The translations under genes were made by a program, and so were the position numbers. A DNA stretch of 64,000 bases from CBDAQV01 sp965199335. Its GTDB lineage: Bacteria > Pseudomonadota > Alphaproteobacteria > CALMVH01. Where the stretch lies: NCBI GenBank assembly GCA_965199335.1, contig CBDAQZ010000003.1, positions 186,001-250,000 on the forward strand, read 5' to 3'. Below the pieces are notes generated by a model. The model saw nothing but the letters and a program-made list of their open reading frames with translations. It was not told the DNA's origin and did no database searches. This document shows, piece by piece, positions 44,835 to 53,749 of the stretch. Numbering within the stretch: the first letter of the stretch is position 1; every line of letters starts with the position of its first letter.

Positions 44835-44890
44835 TCTTAATCAAGCGATAATCTATATAGGCCGCCGTGAACAGCAGGAAACTGTTACCG

Positions 44891-46693
44891 TCAGGGAATT
44901 TCCCCAGGCTGGCGAACCCGGAACAGCTTCAGGTCGGAATGCAACGATTGGGGCCATGGCTTGGCCTCCAGCCATTCTGGCGGGTCGTGGGCTTCCAGCC
45001 GCTTGAAAAGCGTCGGCGCCCACGGTGGATTTGCCTCACCACGGTATTTGACGAACAAGGCATGGCTGGGCGCTTCCAGGCTGTTCCTGCCCGGATCGTC
45101 ACAGATGATGACATAGGTTATTCGATGCTGCCGGGCGATCGCATGGGACACACGCTCATCGTAGGATCGAAAGAACAGCAGGCTGTCGTTTACGCCCTCC
45201 ACATCGCGGTGATATCCCCCGGCCAGAACGTCATACGGGGTATAGTAAAGCATGGCGGGAGCTGCACTGAACTCGGTCGCGAAAACGGTCGCCACCCCCG
45301 AATTGCCGAGCCACTCTTCATCGTTCAGGGCAGGCATGGCATCAGCAAGGGAGCATCTGGGCAATGCGGCTGAAGCGGTTGGCGCGGCAACGAAAGCAGG
45401 CCACACAAGGGTGCAGCCCATAATGGTGAACGCCGCAAGGCAGGCGGCAGGTAAATTCGATCCCTGCCGGAGGGCAAGTTCCACGCCCCAACCAAGAGCG
45501 ACCGTTCCGGCAATCCAGAAATAGAGACTGAAGCGTTCCGCCGATTGCCCCATGATCGCCATGACTATCAGCACGCAGATCACAGGGGCCGCAAACCGGC
45601 CTGCCGAGCGTTTCCAAAACAGCAACGCCAGGCCTGCCAGGCCATTACCCAGAACAGCGATTATCGCCGACAGGCTGGTAACATGACGATTTTCGGTAAT
45701 GGCGGGCAGAAGCTCGGTCACGATCACCGGATTCGGTTTCTGTATCTGCGCGTCGTGAATGAAAAGAAAGAACAGGGCCCATGTGCCCAAAAGCAGGGCG
45801 GAGGAAAAGCAGAAATAAACGAGCCTTGCCCGTCTTATCTCCGGCCGCACCATCCCCGAAGCCAGGATGACGGCCAGGGGGATGGTTGCAAGATCGAAAA
45901 GTGGAATTCCTATCCGGTCCAGCACCAGCGAGCGATAACCGCCATAGGGAGGATCGACCAGAAGCGCCACGCTTAAGATGCCGGAAAGGCACACGGCAAA
46001 ACCCAGCGCATCCTTTCGCCGGTCGCTGCCCTCGTCGATCCACAGCGCGAACAGCAGAAGCGCCAGCACACCCGAAAAACCCAGCATCTCGGGGCTTACC
46101 CAGATAGCGCCGCCGCAAACGAAACCGGCCAGCATGGCGATGGGGCGATCCGGCCTCTGCGCTAACCGCAGCGCAAAGCCTGTCATCAGGATAAAGCCAA
46201 GGATCAGAAGCGTATGGTGGGTTGCGCCGGCAGGGCCGAAATAATGCCGGAACCCGGGGGCGATGACGACGCCGAGCGCCACGGTCAGCGCCACGCGCGG
46301 CGATAGAATCGAACGGCTCGACCAGTAAGCCGCACTGCCTGCCGCCATGCCAAGCAAGGGGCCTATGAAATACCCTGCATAAAGTGCCGCATCGCGCACA
46401 TGGAAACTCTGCAAAACCCGGATCAGTGCAATCAGCAGATAATTGAAAGGCTTGGTCCAGTGCAGCACCATTCCCGCGGGTGTGTCCACGCGGGAAAAAT
46501 ATCCCTGACGCCATCCGGCAGCCATTATCTGCCTGATCGCGGCAAGGCGCATCAGCGTATCGGGATCGCGCAATACGTCGGCGGGGATATGAAAGCCGAA
46601 ATGGGCCAGCCGCAACAGCAGGGGAACGGCTATGGCAAAACCAGGAAAAAGCCAGAGGGGAATCCCGGCGATTCGCTCCCTGGCTTTGTCCAT
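44891..46693 (-). CDS. Multispanning membrane protein, STT3-like (GT-C), paralogue A
   Basis: A 600-residue membrane protein, paralogue of the protein at 41458-43257. Shared landmarks: RDPDTLMRLAAIRQ near 42-55, GYFSRVDTPAGMVLHWTKPFN near 63-83, a histidine pair in GATHHTLLILGF, a VDPPYGGY loop, and a periplasmic C-terminal part with LNDEEWL, AGGYHRD, VIICDDPG and LFKRLEAHDPPEWLEAKPWPQSLHSDLKLF; paralogue B has LNDPAWL, AGYYHRD, LLICPGMG and PRPWPKGVDSDLKLF. Acid-rich and histidine motifs are conserved in both, arguing for a catalytic role. The 56-bp gap to the oxidoreductase gene suggests one operon. Confidence 0.7.
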   Translation of the reverse strand: MDKARERIAGIPLWLFPGFAIAVPLLLRLAHFGFHIPADVLRDPDTLMRLAAIRQIMAAGWRQGYFSRVDTPAGMVLHWTKPFNYLLIALIRVLQSFHVRDAALYAGYFIGPLLGMAAGSAAYWSSRSILSPRVALTVALGVVIAPGFRHYFGPAGATHHTLLILGFILMTGFALRLAQRPDRPIAMLAGFVCGGAIWVSPEMLGFSGVLALLLFALWIDEGSDRRKDALGFAVCLSGILSVALLVDPPYGGYRSLVLDRIGIPLFDLATIPLAVILASGMVRPEIRRARLVYFCFSSALLLGTWALFFLFIHDAQIQKPNPVIVTELLPAITENRHVTSLSAIIAVLGNGLAGLALLFWKRSAGRFAAPVICVLIVMAIMGQSAERFSLYFWIAGTVALGWGVELALRQGSNLPAACLAAFTIMGCTLVWPAFVAAPTASAALPRCSLADAMPALNDEEWLGNSGVATVFATEFSAAPAMLYYTPYDVLAGGYHRDVEGVNDSLLFFRSYDERVSHAIARQHRITYVIICDDPGRNSLEAPSHALFVKYRGEANPPWAPTLFKRLEAHDPPEWLEAKPWPQSLHSDLKLFRVRQPGEIP

Positions 46694-46714
46694 CGGTCGC
46701 TATCCGGCCGGGAA

Positions 46715-48643
46715 CTAGCCCCGAACGCGTTCCGCCACGGTTTCGCTGATGCCCAAAGCTTCCATGGCCTTGGCGACGATATGGCGGGCGTTCAATCCTG
46801 CCGTGTCGTACTGCTTGGCGGGCGCTTCATGGTCCTGGAAGATGTCCGGCAGGGTCATGGTGCGAATCTTGACGCCGCTATCCAGCATGCCGCTTTCGGC
46901 CAGATGATGCAGCACATAGGCGCCGAAGCCGCCCAGCGAGCCTTCCTCGATCGTGATCAGGACTTCATGGTGCCGGGCCAGCTGCTCGATCAGCGCGGTA
47001 TCCAGCGGCTTGGCGAAACGCGCATCGGCGAGGGTCGTCGAAAGACCCTTGGCGTTCAGCTCGGCTGCGGCCTTGCGGCATTCCGCCAGGCGGCCGCCGA
47101 AACTCAGGATCGCAACCTTGCTGCCTTCCTGGATAACCCGGCCCTTGCCCAGCTGCAGCACTTCGCCGCGCGTCGGCAACTCGACGCCGGTGCCTTCGCC
47201 GCGCGGATAGCGGAAGGCCGAAGGATGATCGTCCAGGGCGGCGGCGGTCGCCACCATGTGCATCAGTTCCGCCTCGTCACCGGCAGCCATGACCACGAAG
47301 TTCGGCAGGCAGGTAAGATAGGCTATGTCGAACGCGCCCGAGTGCGTCGCGCCGTCGGCGCCGACAAGGCCGGCACGATCGATGGCAAAACGTACCGGAA
47401 GGTTCTGGATCGCGACATCGTGCACGATCTGGTCGTAGGCACGCTGCAGGAAAGTCGAATAGATCGCGCAGAACGGCCTGATGCCTTCGCAGGCAAGGCC
47501 GGAGGCAAAGGTCACCGCATGCTGTTCGGCGATGCCGACATCGAAGCAGCGATCCGGGAATGCCTTCTCGAACTTGTCGAGGCCGGTGCCCGAGGGCATG
47601 GCGGCGTTGATCGCGACGATCTTGGGATCGCGCGTGGCTTCGTCGATCAGCGCCTGCGCAAACACGTTGGTGTAGGTCGGGGCCGATGGGGTCGACTTGG
47701 CCTGCGCACCTGTGACGACGTCGAACTTGGCGACAGCATGCAGCTTGTCGGCCGATGCCTCGGCCGGGGCATAGCCATGCCCCTTCTTGGTCACCACATG
47801 GACCAGGATCGGGCCCTCATCTTCCGAATCGCGCACGTTCTGCAAAACCGGCAGCAGGTGATCGAGGTTGTGGCCGTCGATCGGGCCGACGTAATAGAAG
47901 CCCAGCTCCTCGAACATCGTGCCGCCTGTGACCAGGCCACGGGCGTAGGATTCGGCCTTCTGCACGCCCTTTGCCAGGGAATCGGGCAGCTTCTCGGCCA
48001 TATCGAGCGCGAGGTGACGCATCGAGCGGTAAGGACGGGACGAAATCAGGCGCGACAGGTAGGCGCTCATGGCGCCGACGGGCGGTGCGATCGACATGTC
48101 GTTGTCGTTCAGGATGACGATCAGCCGGCCCTTCATCGCGCCGGCGTTGTTCAATGCTTCGTAAGCCATGCCGGCGCTCATCGCACCGTCGCCGATTACG
48201 GCGATGCAGCGGCGCGGCGTGCCGTTCATCTCGGAGCCGACCTGCATGCCCAGCGCAGACGAGATCGAGGTCGAGGTGTGGCCGGCGCCGAACGCGTCGT
48301 AGGGGCTTTCCGAACGCTTGCAGTAGCCGGACAGGCCGCCACCGGTGCGGATGGTACGGATACGGTCGCGGCGACCGGTCAGGATCTTGTGCGGGTAGGC
48401 CTGGTGGCCGACGTCCCAGATCAGGCGGTCCTCGGGGGTATCGAACAGGTAATGCAGCGCAACCGTAAGCTCGACCACGCCGAGGCCGGCGCCGAGATGG
48501 CCGCCGACATTGGAGACGGCATCGATGGTTTCGAGGCGCAGCTCGTCGGCAAGCTGCGTCAGCTCGCTCGGCTTCAGCTTGCGGATGTCGTCCGGCACGT
48601 TGATGGTGTCGAGAAGAGGCGTTTTCGTGTTCGGAATAGTCAT
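46715..48643 (-). CDS. dxs: 1-deoxy-D-xylulose-5-phosphate synthase
   Basis: First enzyme of the MEP isoprenoid pathway: thiamine-diphosphate-dependent condensation of pyruvate and glyceraldehyde 3-phosphate. 642 residues. N-terminal GGHLGAGLGVVELTVALHYLFD, DVGHQAYPHKILTGRR and GGLSGYCKRSESPYDAFGAGHTSTS; ThDP-binding GDGAMSAGMAYEALNNAG near 150; transketolase-like middle domain with FDVGIAEQHAVTFASGLA; C-terminal EEGSLGGFGAYV. Coupled to ispA upstream by an ATGA overlap, matching its metabolic partner. Confidence 0.96.
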   Translation of the reverse strand: MTIPNTKTPLLDTINVPDDIRKLKPSELTQLADELRLETIDAVSNVGGHLGAGLGVVELTVALHYLFDTPEDRLIWDVGHQAYPHKILTGRRDRIRTIRTGGGLSGYCKRSESPYDAFGAGHTSTSISSALGMQVGSEMNGTPRRCIAVIGDGAMSAGMAYEALNNAGAMKGRLIVILNDNDMSIAPPVGAMSAYLSRLISSRPYRSMRHLALDMAEKLPDSLAKGVQKAESYARGLVTGGTMFEELGFYYVGPIDGHNLDHLLPVLQNVRDSEDEGPILVHVVTKKGHGYAPAEASADKLHAVAKFDVVTGAQAKSTPSAPTYTNVFAQALIDEATRDPKIVAINAAMPSGTGLDKFEKAFPDRCFDVGIAEQHAVTFASGLACEGIRPFCAIYSTFLQRAYDQIVHDVAIQNLPVRFAIDRAGLVGADGATHSGAFDIAYLTCLPNFVVMAAGDEAELMHMVATAAALDDHPSAFRYPRGEGTGVELPTRGEVLQLGKGRVIQEGSKVAILSFGGRLAECRKAAAELNAKGLSTTLADARFAKPLDTALIEQLARHHEVLITIEEGSLGGFGAYVLHHLAESGMLDSGVKIRTMTLPDIFQDHEAPAKQYDTAGLNARHIVAKAMEALGISETVAERVRG

Positions 48644-49509
48644 GTTCTGCGCTCCACTACAAATCGTGCCAAAGCCTGAAGGGGCGCCGCGCGCTCCTCG
48701 AATACATCGAGATGGTTCGCGGCCTGCTGGGCCAGCATATCCGCCTGCTCGCGCGCCCGTTCGGCGCCAAGGATCGAAACGAACGTCGCCTTGCCGGCAT
48801 CGCTGTCGCGGCCGACCGGCTTGCCTGTCTCCTCCTCCGTGCTTTCGACGTCCAGCAGGTCGTCGACGATCTGGAAGGCCAGGCCAAGGTCATGTGCATA
48901 GTTGCGCAATGCCGCGCGCAGTTGCGGCGAGGCACGGCCGAGAATGGCCCCCGCCTCGCAGGAAAAGGCGATCAGCGCACCGGTCTTCATGCGTTGCAGC
49001 CGGGTAATGGCGGCGGCATCCTCGATCGGGGTCTTTTCTGCCAGAAGGTCGAGCATCTGCCCGCCAACCATGCCGGCAGGGCCAGCGGCACAGGCCAGCG
49101 TCTTGATCAGCTGGCAGCGCACGTTGGGATCCTCGTGCGTTTCATGTTCCGACAGGATCTCGAAGGCATAGGTCAACAGCCCATCGCCCGCCAGAACGGC
49201 AGTCGCGTCGTCGAAAACCTTGTGCACGGTCGGCTTGCCGCGGCGCAGATCGGCGTTGTCCATAGCCGGCAGGTCGTCATGGACCAGGGAATAGGAATGC
49301 ACGAACTCGATCGCGGCCGCGACGCGGATCGCACGATCCTCGCCGACACCGAACATGGCCGAGCTCTGCATGACCATGAAGGGGCGCATGCGCTTGCCGC
49401 CGTTCAGGCATCCGTGCCGCATCGCCTCGTATAGCTGGCTGTCGGTCGGGCCGGTATGACCCAGCAGGGTTTCGATCGCCCGTTCTACCTGGGCTGCCGT
49501 ATCCGACAT
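48640..49509 (-). CDS. ispA: Farnesyl diphosphate synthase (short-chain polyprenyl synthase)
   Basis: Condenses isopentenyl diphosphate with allylic diphosphates to make farnesyl diphosphate. 289 residues from ATG at 49509. First aspartate-rich motif DDLPAMDNADLRRGKPT near 78-94, GGKRMRPF near 36, the second motif QIVDDLLDVESTEEETGK near 216-233. A TTG at 49560 overlapping the xseB stop would add 17 residues; neither start has a good ribosome site, and the shorter form is nearer family length. Gene order xseB-ispA-dxs is widespread in proteobacteria. Confidence 0.93.
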   Translation of the reverse strand: MSDTAAQVERAIETLLGHTGPTDSQLYEAMRHGCLNGGKRMRPFMVMQSSAMFGVGEDRAIRVAAAIEFVHSYSLVHDDLPAMDNADLRRGKPTVHKVFDDATAVLAGDGLLTYAFEILSEHETHEDPNVRCQLIKTLACAAGPAGMVGGQMLDLLAEKTPIEDAAAITRLQRMKTGALIAFSCEAGAILGRASPQLRAALRNYAHDLGLAFQIVDDLLDVESTEEETGKPVGRDSDAGKATFVSILGAERAREQADMLAQQAANHLDVFEERAAPLQALARFVVERRT

Positions 49510-49549
49510 GAGTTCGGACAGGGAAAACGCGTCGTTCGCGGTTACAACT

Positions 49550-49885
49550 TCAAGGGTCAAATGCGCTCGCGGCCAGGCCGCCCTCCGCCGTTATGGTTAT
49601 CTTTTCGATCCGGGCCTCGGCTTCCTTCAGCTTCGACTCGCAATGCCGCTTCAGCTGGACGCCCCGCTCATACGCCGTGATCGCCTGGTCCAGCTCGCCG
49701 CGGCCTTCCTCGATCTGGCGCACGATGCGGTCCAACTCGGTCATGGCCTCCTCGAAGCTCATGCGCGCGATGTCGACCGCCGGCGCGCCTTGCGGGGCAG
49801 CCTGTGCGGGTGTCGATCGGTTCACGCTTTGTCTGGGCTCCAGGCCGGAAACCGGCGCGGATGAATCTTGCCTGAGATCACTCAT
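49550..49885 (-). CDS. xseB: Exodeoxyribonuclease VII small subunit
   Basis: Small subunit of the ssDNA exonuclease ExoVII, 111 residues from ATG at 49885. The family core MSFEEAMTELDRIVRQIEEGRGELDQAITAYERGVQLKRHCESKL is complete. An N-terminal extension of about 40 residues rich in Pro, Ala and Ser is unusual for this normally 70-80 residue protein. A TTG at 49927 would add 14 more residues. Confidence 0.92.
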   Translation of the reverse strand: MSDLRQDSSAPVSGLEPRQSVNRSTPAQAAPQGAPAVDIARMSFEEAMTELDRIVRQIEEGRGELDQAITAYERGVQLKRHCESKLKEAEARIEKITITAEGGLAASAFDP

Positions 49886-49950
49886 GAAGTGCGGACTGTA
49901 GGACGCCCCGGCTGGTATCTCAAGCAAAATGAAGTGAAATCGTCAGCCTG

Positions 49951-50292
49951 TCAGTTTTTTGGCAGCGGGCCGGTGTAAAAGGCGCAGGAAGCAAGGCCTG
50001 AATCAGCCGATTCATGCTGAACGCTGAAATCCTTGCCGCTGAAGTAAGTGCATTCCCATGCGTTTGGCCAGACCGAATCGGTCGCGCCGTTGGCATCGAT
50101 TACACTGTAGGGATAAGCGCCCTTGTTGCGTTCCTCATCGATCAGGATGCGGCCGCTGGTAGCCGCCATGACGATCTCTCCCAGCGCCAGGGCCGCAACG
50201 ATCGTCAGGCCCAGTATCTTCAGGAGCATCAGCGGCGAGCGATGCCGATAGGTCACGTTCGTTCGAGGGGCAGAGGGAAGATTGTTCGCCAT
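49951..50292 (-). CDS. Small single-pass membrane protein, tandem paralogue 1
   Basis: A 113-residue protein of unknown function with a basic N terminus, one membrane helix (about 22-45) and a probably periplasmic domain: GRILIDEERNKGAYPYSVIDANGATDSVWPNAWECTYFSGKDF with two cysteines (WEC and SC). The neighbouring gene at 50320-50667 encodes a clear paralogue. The conserved cysteine pair suggests a disulfide. No family name comes to mind. Confidence 0.7.
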   Translation of the reverse strand: MANNLPSAPRTNVTYRHRSPLMLLKILGLTIVAALALGEIVMAATSGRILIDEERNKGAYPYSVIDANGATDSVWPNAWECTYFSGKDFSVQHESADSGLASCAFYTGPLPKN

Positions 50293-50319
50293 TACGCACG
50301 CACCTCTATCAGAAATCGA

Positions 50320-50667
50320 TCAGTTCCCGGGTCCGCCTGCCAACGGACAGGCAAACAGCCATGTCGACGAAGCCTCGCGTACGGGACCGACGGTTTTGCC
50401 GTTGAAGTAAGAACATTCCCAGGCACCTGGCCAGATCGTGTCCGAGGATCCATCGATGTTGACGATGGTGTAGGGATACAATCCATTGTTCTTATGTTCG
50501 TTGACTAGGATGCGGGATCCGGTTGCCAGCAGGAACATCTCTCCCAGAACCAGAAACACCGCAATTCCCGCCAGAATTTTCGGCACATGGCGCAGGGGCG
50601 TTTTATGGCCTGTATTCGCTTTTGCGGTACGTATCGAACGAGCGGACATTTCGTCTTCTTCCTTCAT
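50320..50667 (-). CDS. Small single-pass membrane protein, tandem paralogue 2
   Basis: A 115-residue protein, paralogue of the preceding one: membrane helix about 28-50, then GSRILVNEHKNNGLYPYTIVNIDG and IWPGAWECSYFNGKTV, with a second cysteine in FACPL. Conservation between the copies is strongest around YPY, D(S/T)(V/I)WP and AWEC(S/T)YFxGK. The genes are separated by 27 bp on the same strand and diverge from sucA. ATG at 50667, or 50649. Confidence 0.7.
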   Translation of the reverse strand: MKEEDEMSARSIRTAKANTGHKTPLRHVPKILAGIAVFLVLGEMFLLATGSRILVNEHKNNGLYPYTIVNIDGSSDTIWPGAWECSYFNGKTVGPVREASSTWLFACPLAGGPGN

Positions 50668-50744
50668 TTGACATTTTCGCGCCGGAATTTACCCAGCCGC
50701 GCAGTATTTTCAAGCCATTTTTTCCGTTTCCAGCCCCATGCCCG

Positions 50745-50773
50745 TTGAGTCGAAGGGGACGAAGGCGTATATC
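50745..50773 (+). promoter_or_regulatory. Candidate sigma-70 promoter of the sucA operon
   Basis: TTGAGT (50745-50750), 17-bp spacer, TATATC (50768-50773), about 45 bp before the sucA ATG. It overlaps a small inverted repeat CGTATA...TATACG (50766-50785), a possible operator. No clear Shine-Dalgarno precedes sucA. Confidence 0.5.
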
Positions 50774-50817
50774 ATTCCGTATACGTAACCAGTCGAGGCC
50801 GCCTATGCGGCAAACGA

Positions 50818-53679
50818 ATGCTGCCAGACCTGCCAACCGGGTTCCTTACCGGAACCAACGCCTCCTTTATCGCCGAACTTTACGGCAAATACGCCGCCGA
50901 TCCGGCCAGTGTCGATCCCAGCTGGCGCGCGTTCTTTGCCGACCTGCATGACGATCCGAAGACGCTGTGGAGCGATGTCAAAGGCTTTTCATGGGCCGAT
51001 CACCCCTCGCCCCCTGTCGCGTCAAGGTCCAATGGCCATGCCCTGTTCGCCGAGCCGGAAACCAAGGCCGGTCCAAGCTCCCGTTCCGAGACTGCCGAAG
51101 CCAGCGCCGAACTGGCGGCGCAGGATGCCATCCGTGCCCTGATGCTGGTGCGTGCCTTCCGCGTGCGCGGCCATCTCGAGGCGAAGCTGGACCCTCTGGG
51201 CCTCGAGAACCGCGCACCCCATCCGGACCTCGATCCCGCCACCTACGGCTTCCAGCCCGACGATTATAAACGGCAGATCCGCCTGGGCGGCGTCATGGGG
51301 CTGGACCGCCCCACCCTGTCCGAGCTGGTGGCGATGCTGCACCGGATCTATTGCGGCTCGCTGGGCACCGAATTCATGCATGTCCAGAACGCGGACGAGC
51401 GTGCCTGGATGCAACAGCGGCTGGAGAATCTGCCCTCGGTGCAAATTCCGACCGAAGGCAAACGCGACATATTGAAAAGCCTGACCGCCGCCGAAGGCTT
51501 CGAGAAATTCCTGCAGGTCAAGTATACCGGCACCAAGCGCTTCGGCCTGGAGGGCGGCGAGGCGCTGATTCCGGCGATCGACGAGATCCTGAAGGTTTCC
51601 GGCCATTACGGCGTGCGCGATGTCGTGTTCGGCATGGCGCATCGCGGACGGTTGAACGTCCTGACCAATGTACTTGGGAAGCCCTATACCGCGATCTTCT
51701 CCGAATTCCAGGGCAACTCGGCCAATCCCGAGGATGTGCAGGGTTCGGGCGACGTGAAGTACCATCTTGGAACATCGAACGACCGCGAATTCGGCGGCAA
51801 GGCGATCCACGTTTCGCTTTCCGCCAACCCGTCCCATCTCGAGGCGGTGAACCCTGTCGTCCTCGGCAAGGTGCGCGCCAAGCAGGACCAGACCCGCGAT
51901 GTCGAACGATGCGAGGTCATGGGACTGGTCATCCACGGCGACGCCGCGATGGCCGGCCAGGGCCTGGTCGCCGAATGCCTGATGCTGTCGGAACTCAAGG
52001 GCTACCGCACGGGCGGCACGATGCATGTCGTGATCAACAACCAGATCGGCTTCACCACCGCGCCGAAATATTCGCGCAGCGGTCCCTACGCTACGGACGT
52101 CGCCAAGATGATCCAGGCGCCGATCCTGCACGTCAACGGCGACGATCCGGAAATGGTGGTCCAGGCCGCGCGCATCGCCGCCGATTATCGCCATGAATTC
52201 CAGAAGGATGTGGTTCTGGATATCGTCTGCTATCGCCGCCAGGGACACAACGAGGGTGACGAGCCGGGCTTTACCCAGCCGATCATGTACCGCGCCATTC
52301 GCGAACATGCGACGACGCTGGAATTATATGCGCGGACGCTGGCGGATTCCGGTGCGATTTCGAAGGAAGAGGCGGCCGAAATCTCCGCATCATTCCAGCG
52401 CCGGCTGGAAGAGGACTTCGCGACCTCGGCAAGCTTCAAGCCTAACAAGGCCGACTGGCTGGAAGGGCGCTGGAGCGGTCTGCAATCGGCGGCGCAGGAC
52501 GCCGAGCCGCATCCGACCACCGTACCTGCCGACGCCCTGCAAACGGTGGGCCGCGCCCTGAGCCGGACGCCGGACGGCTTCGACACGAACAGCAAGATCG
52601 TGCGCCAGCTGAAGACCAAGGAGGAGATGTTCGCCAGCGGCGAAGGTATCGACTGGGGAACCGGCGAGGCCCTGGCCTTCGGCACCTTGCTGCTCGAAGG
52701 CTATCCGGTGCGCCTGTCCGGCCAGGATTCGGGGCGCGGCACGTTCAGTCACCGCCATGCGGTGGTCTACGACCAGCAGACCGAGCAGCGCTATATCGCC
52801 CTCCAGAATGTCGAAGGGGCAAAGGCGGCATTCGAAGTTGTGGACAGTCCGCTCAGCGAAGCGGCGGTGCTGGGCTTCGAATACGGCTACAGCCTGGCCG
52901 AACCGCGCGCCCTGGTGTTGTGGGAAGGCCAGTTCGGCGATTTCGTCAACGGCGCACAGGTCATCATCGACCAGTTCATCAGCTCGGGCGAGGCGAAATG
53001 GCTGCGCATGTCCGGCCTGGTGATGCTGCTGCCGCATGGCTACGAGGGCCAGGGGCCGGAACACTCCTCCGCACGCCTGGAACGCTTCCTGCAGAACAGC
53101 GCCGAGGACAACTGGCAGGTCGCGAACTGCACCACGCCGGCGAACTACTTCCATATCCTGCGCCGCCAGGTGCATCGCAATCACCGCAAACCGCTGATCC
53201 TGATGACGCCCAAATCGCTGTTGCGCCACAAGCTGGCGGTATCGAAGCTGAGCGATTTCAGCGACGCCGGATTCCAGAAGGTGATCGGGGATACCGTGGC
53301 CCAGAACGTGAAACGCGTCGTCCTGTGCACCGGCAAGGTCTATTATGATCTGTTCGAGGAACGGCAGAAACGCAATGTCACGGATGTAGCCATAATCCGG
53401 GTCGAGCAGCTCTACCCCTTCCCCGCCGACGAAGTGGCGGCCGAACTGGCCAAGTACCCCGAGGCGGCAATCGTATGGGCTCAGGAAGAGCCGCAGAACA
53501 TGGGCGCGTGGACTTTCATCGACCGCAGGCTGGAAGCCGTATTGACCCAGATCGGGCACAGGGCCGGCCGTCCCGTCTATATCGGCCGTCACGACGCCGC
53601 TGCACCCGCCACCGGCCTGTTGAAGCGTCACAATCTGGAACAGGCAAAGCTGGTGGATGAGGCGTTGACGATCGGTTGA
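50818..53679 (+). CDS. sucA: 2-oxoglutarate dehydrogenase E1 component
   Basis: Thiamine-diphosphate-dependent decarboxylase of the TCA-cycle 2-oxoglutarate dehydrogenase complex, 953 residues (E. coli 933). The N-terminal segment with ASFIAELYGKYAADPASVDPSWRAFF binds the E2/E3 core. Catalytic part: FGMAHRGRLNVLTNVLGKP near 275, LSANPSHLEAVNPVV near 338, the ThDP signature GDAAMAGQGLVAE...NNQIGFTT near 376-415, and LSGQDSGRGTFSHRHAV near 635. It begins the operon sucA-sucB-three kinases-unknown-lpd. Confidence 0.96.
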   Translation: MLPDLPTGFLTGTNASFIAELYGKYAADPASVDPSWRAFFADLHDDPKTLWSDVKGFSWADHPSPPVASRSNGHALFAEPETKAGPSSRSETAEASAELAAQDAIRALMLVRAFRVRGHLEAKLDPLGLENRAPHPDLDPATYGFQPDDYKRQIRLGGVMGLDRPTLSELVAMLHRIYCGSLGTEFMHVQNADERAWMQQRLENLPSVQIPTEGKRDILKSLTAAEGFEKFLQVKYTGTKRFGLEGGEALIPAIDEILKVSGHYGVRDVVFGMAHRGRLNVLTNVLGKPYTAIFSEFQGNSANPEDVQGSGDVKYHLGTSNDREFGGKAIHVSLSANPSHLEAVNPVVLGKVRAKQDQTRDVERCEVMGLVIHGDAAMAGQGLVAECLMLSELKGYRTGGTMHVVINNQIGFTTAPKYSRSGPYATDVAKMIQAPILHVNGDDPEMVVQAARIAADYRHEFQKDVVLDIVCYRRQGHNEGDEPGFTQPIMYRAIREHATTLELYARTLADSGAISKEEAAEISASFQRRLEEDFATSASFKPNKADWLEGRWSGLQSAAQDAEPHPTTVPADALQTVGRALSRTPDGFDTNSKIVRQLKTKEEMFASGEGIDWGTGEALAFGTLLLEGYPVRLSGQDSGRGTFSHRHAVVYDQQTEQRYIALQNVEGAKAAFEVVDSPLSEAAVLGFEYGYSLAEPRALVLWEGQFGDFVNGAQVIIDQFISSGEAKWLRMSGLVMLLPHGYEGQGPEHSSARLERFLQNSAEDNWQVANCTTPANYFHILRRQVHRNHRKPLILMTPKSLLRHKLAVSKLSDFSDAGFQKVIGDTVAQNVKRVVLCTGKVYYDLFEERQKRNVTDVAIIRVEQLYPFPADEVAAELAKYPEAAIVWAQEEPQNMGAWTFIDRRLEAVLTQIGHRAGRPVYIGRHDAAAPATGLLKRHNLEQAKLVDEALTIG

Positions 53680-53749
53680 AGCATTAAGCAGTCCCCTTGC
53701 ACAAAACGCGCCCTAGTTTACAAGCAACTGAATACATTGGAGAGACACC

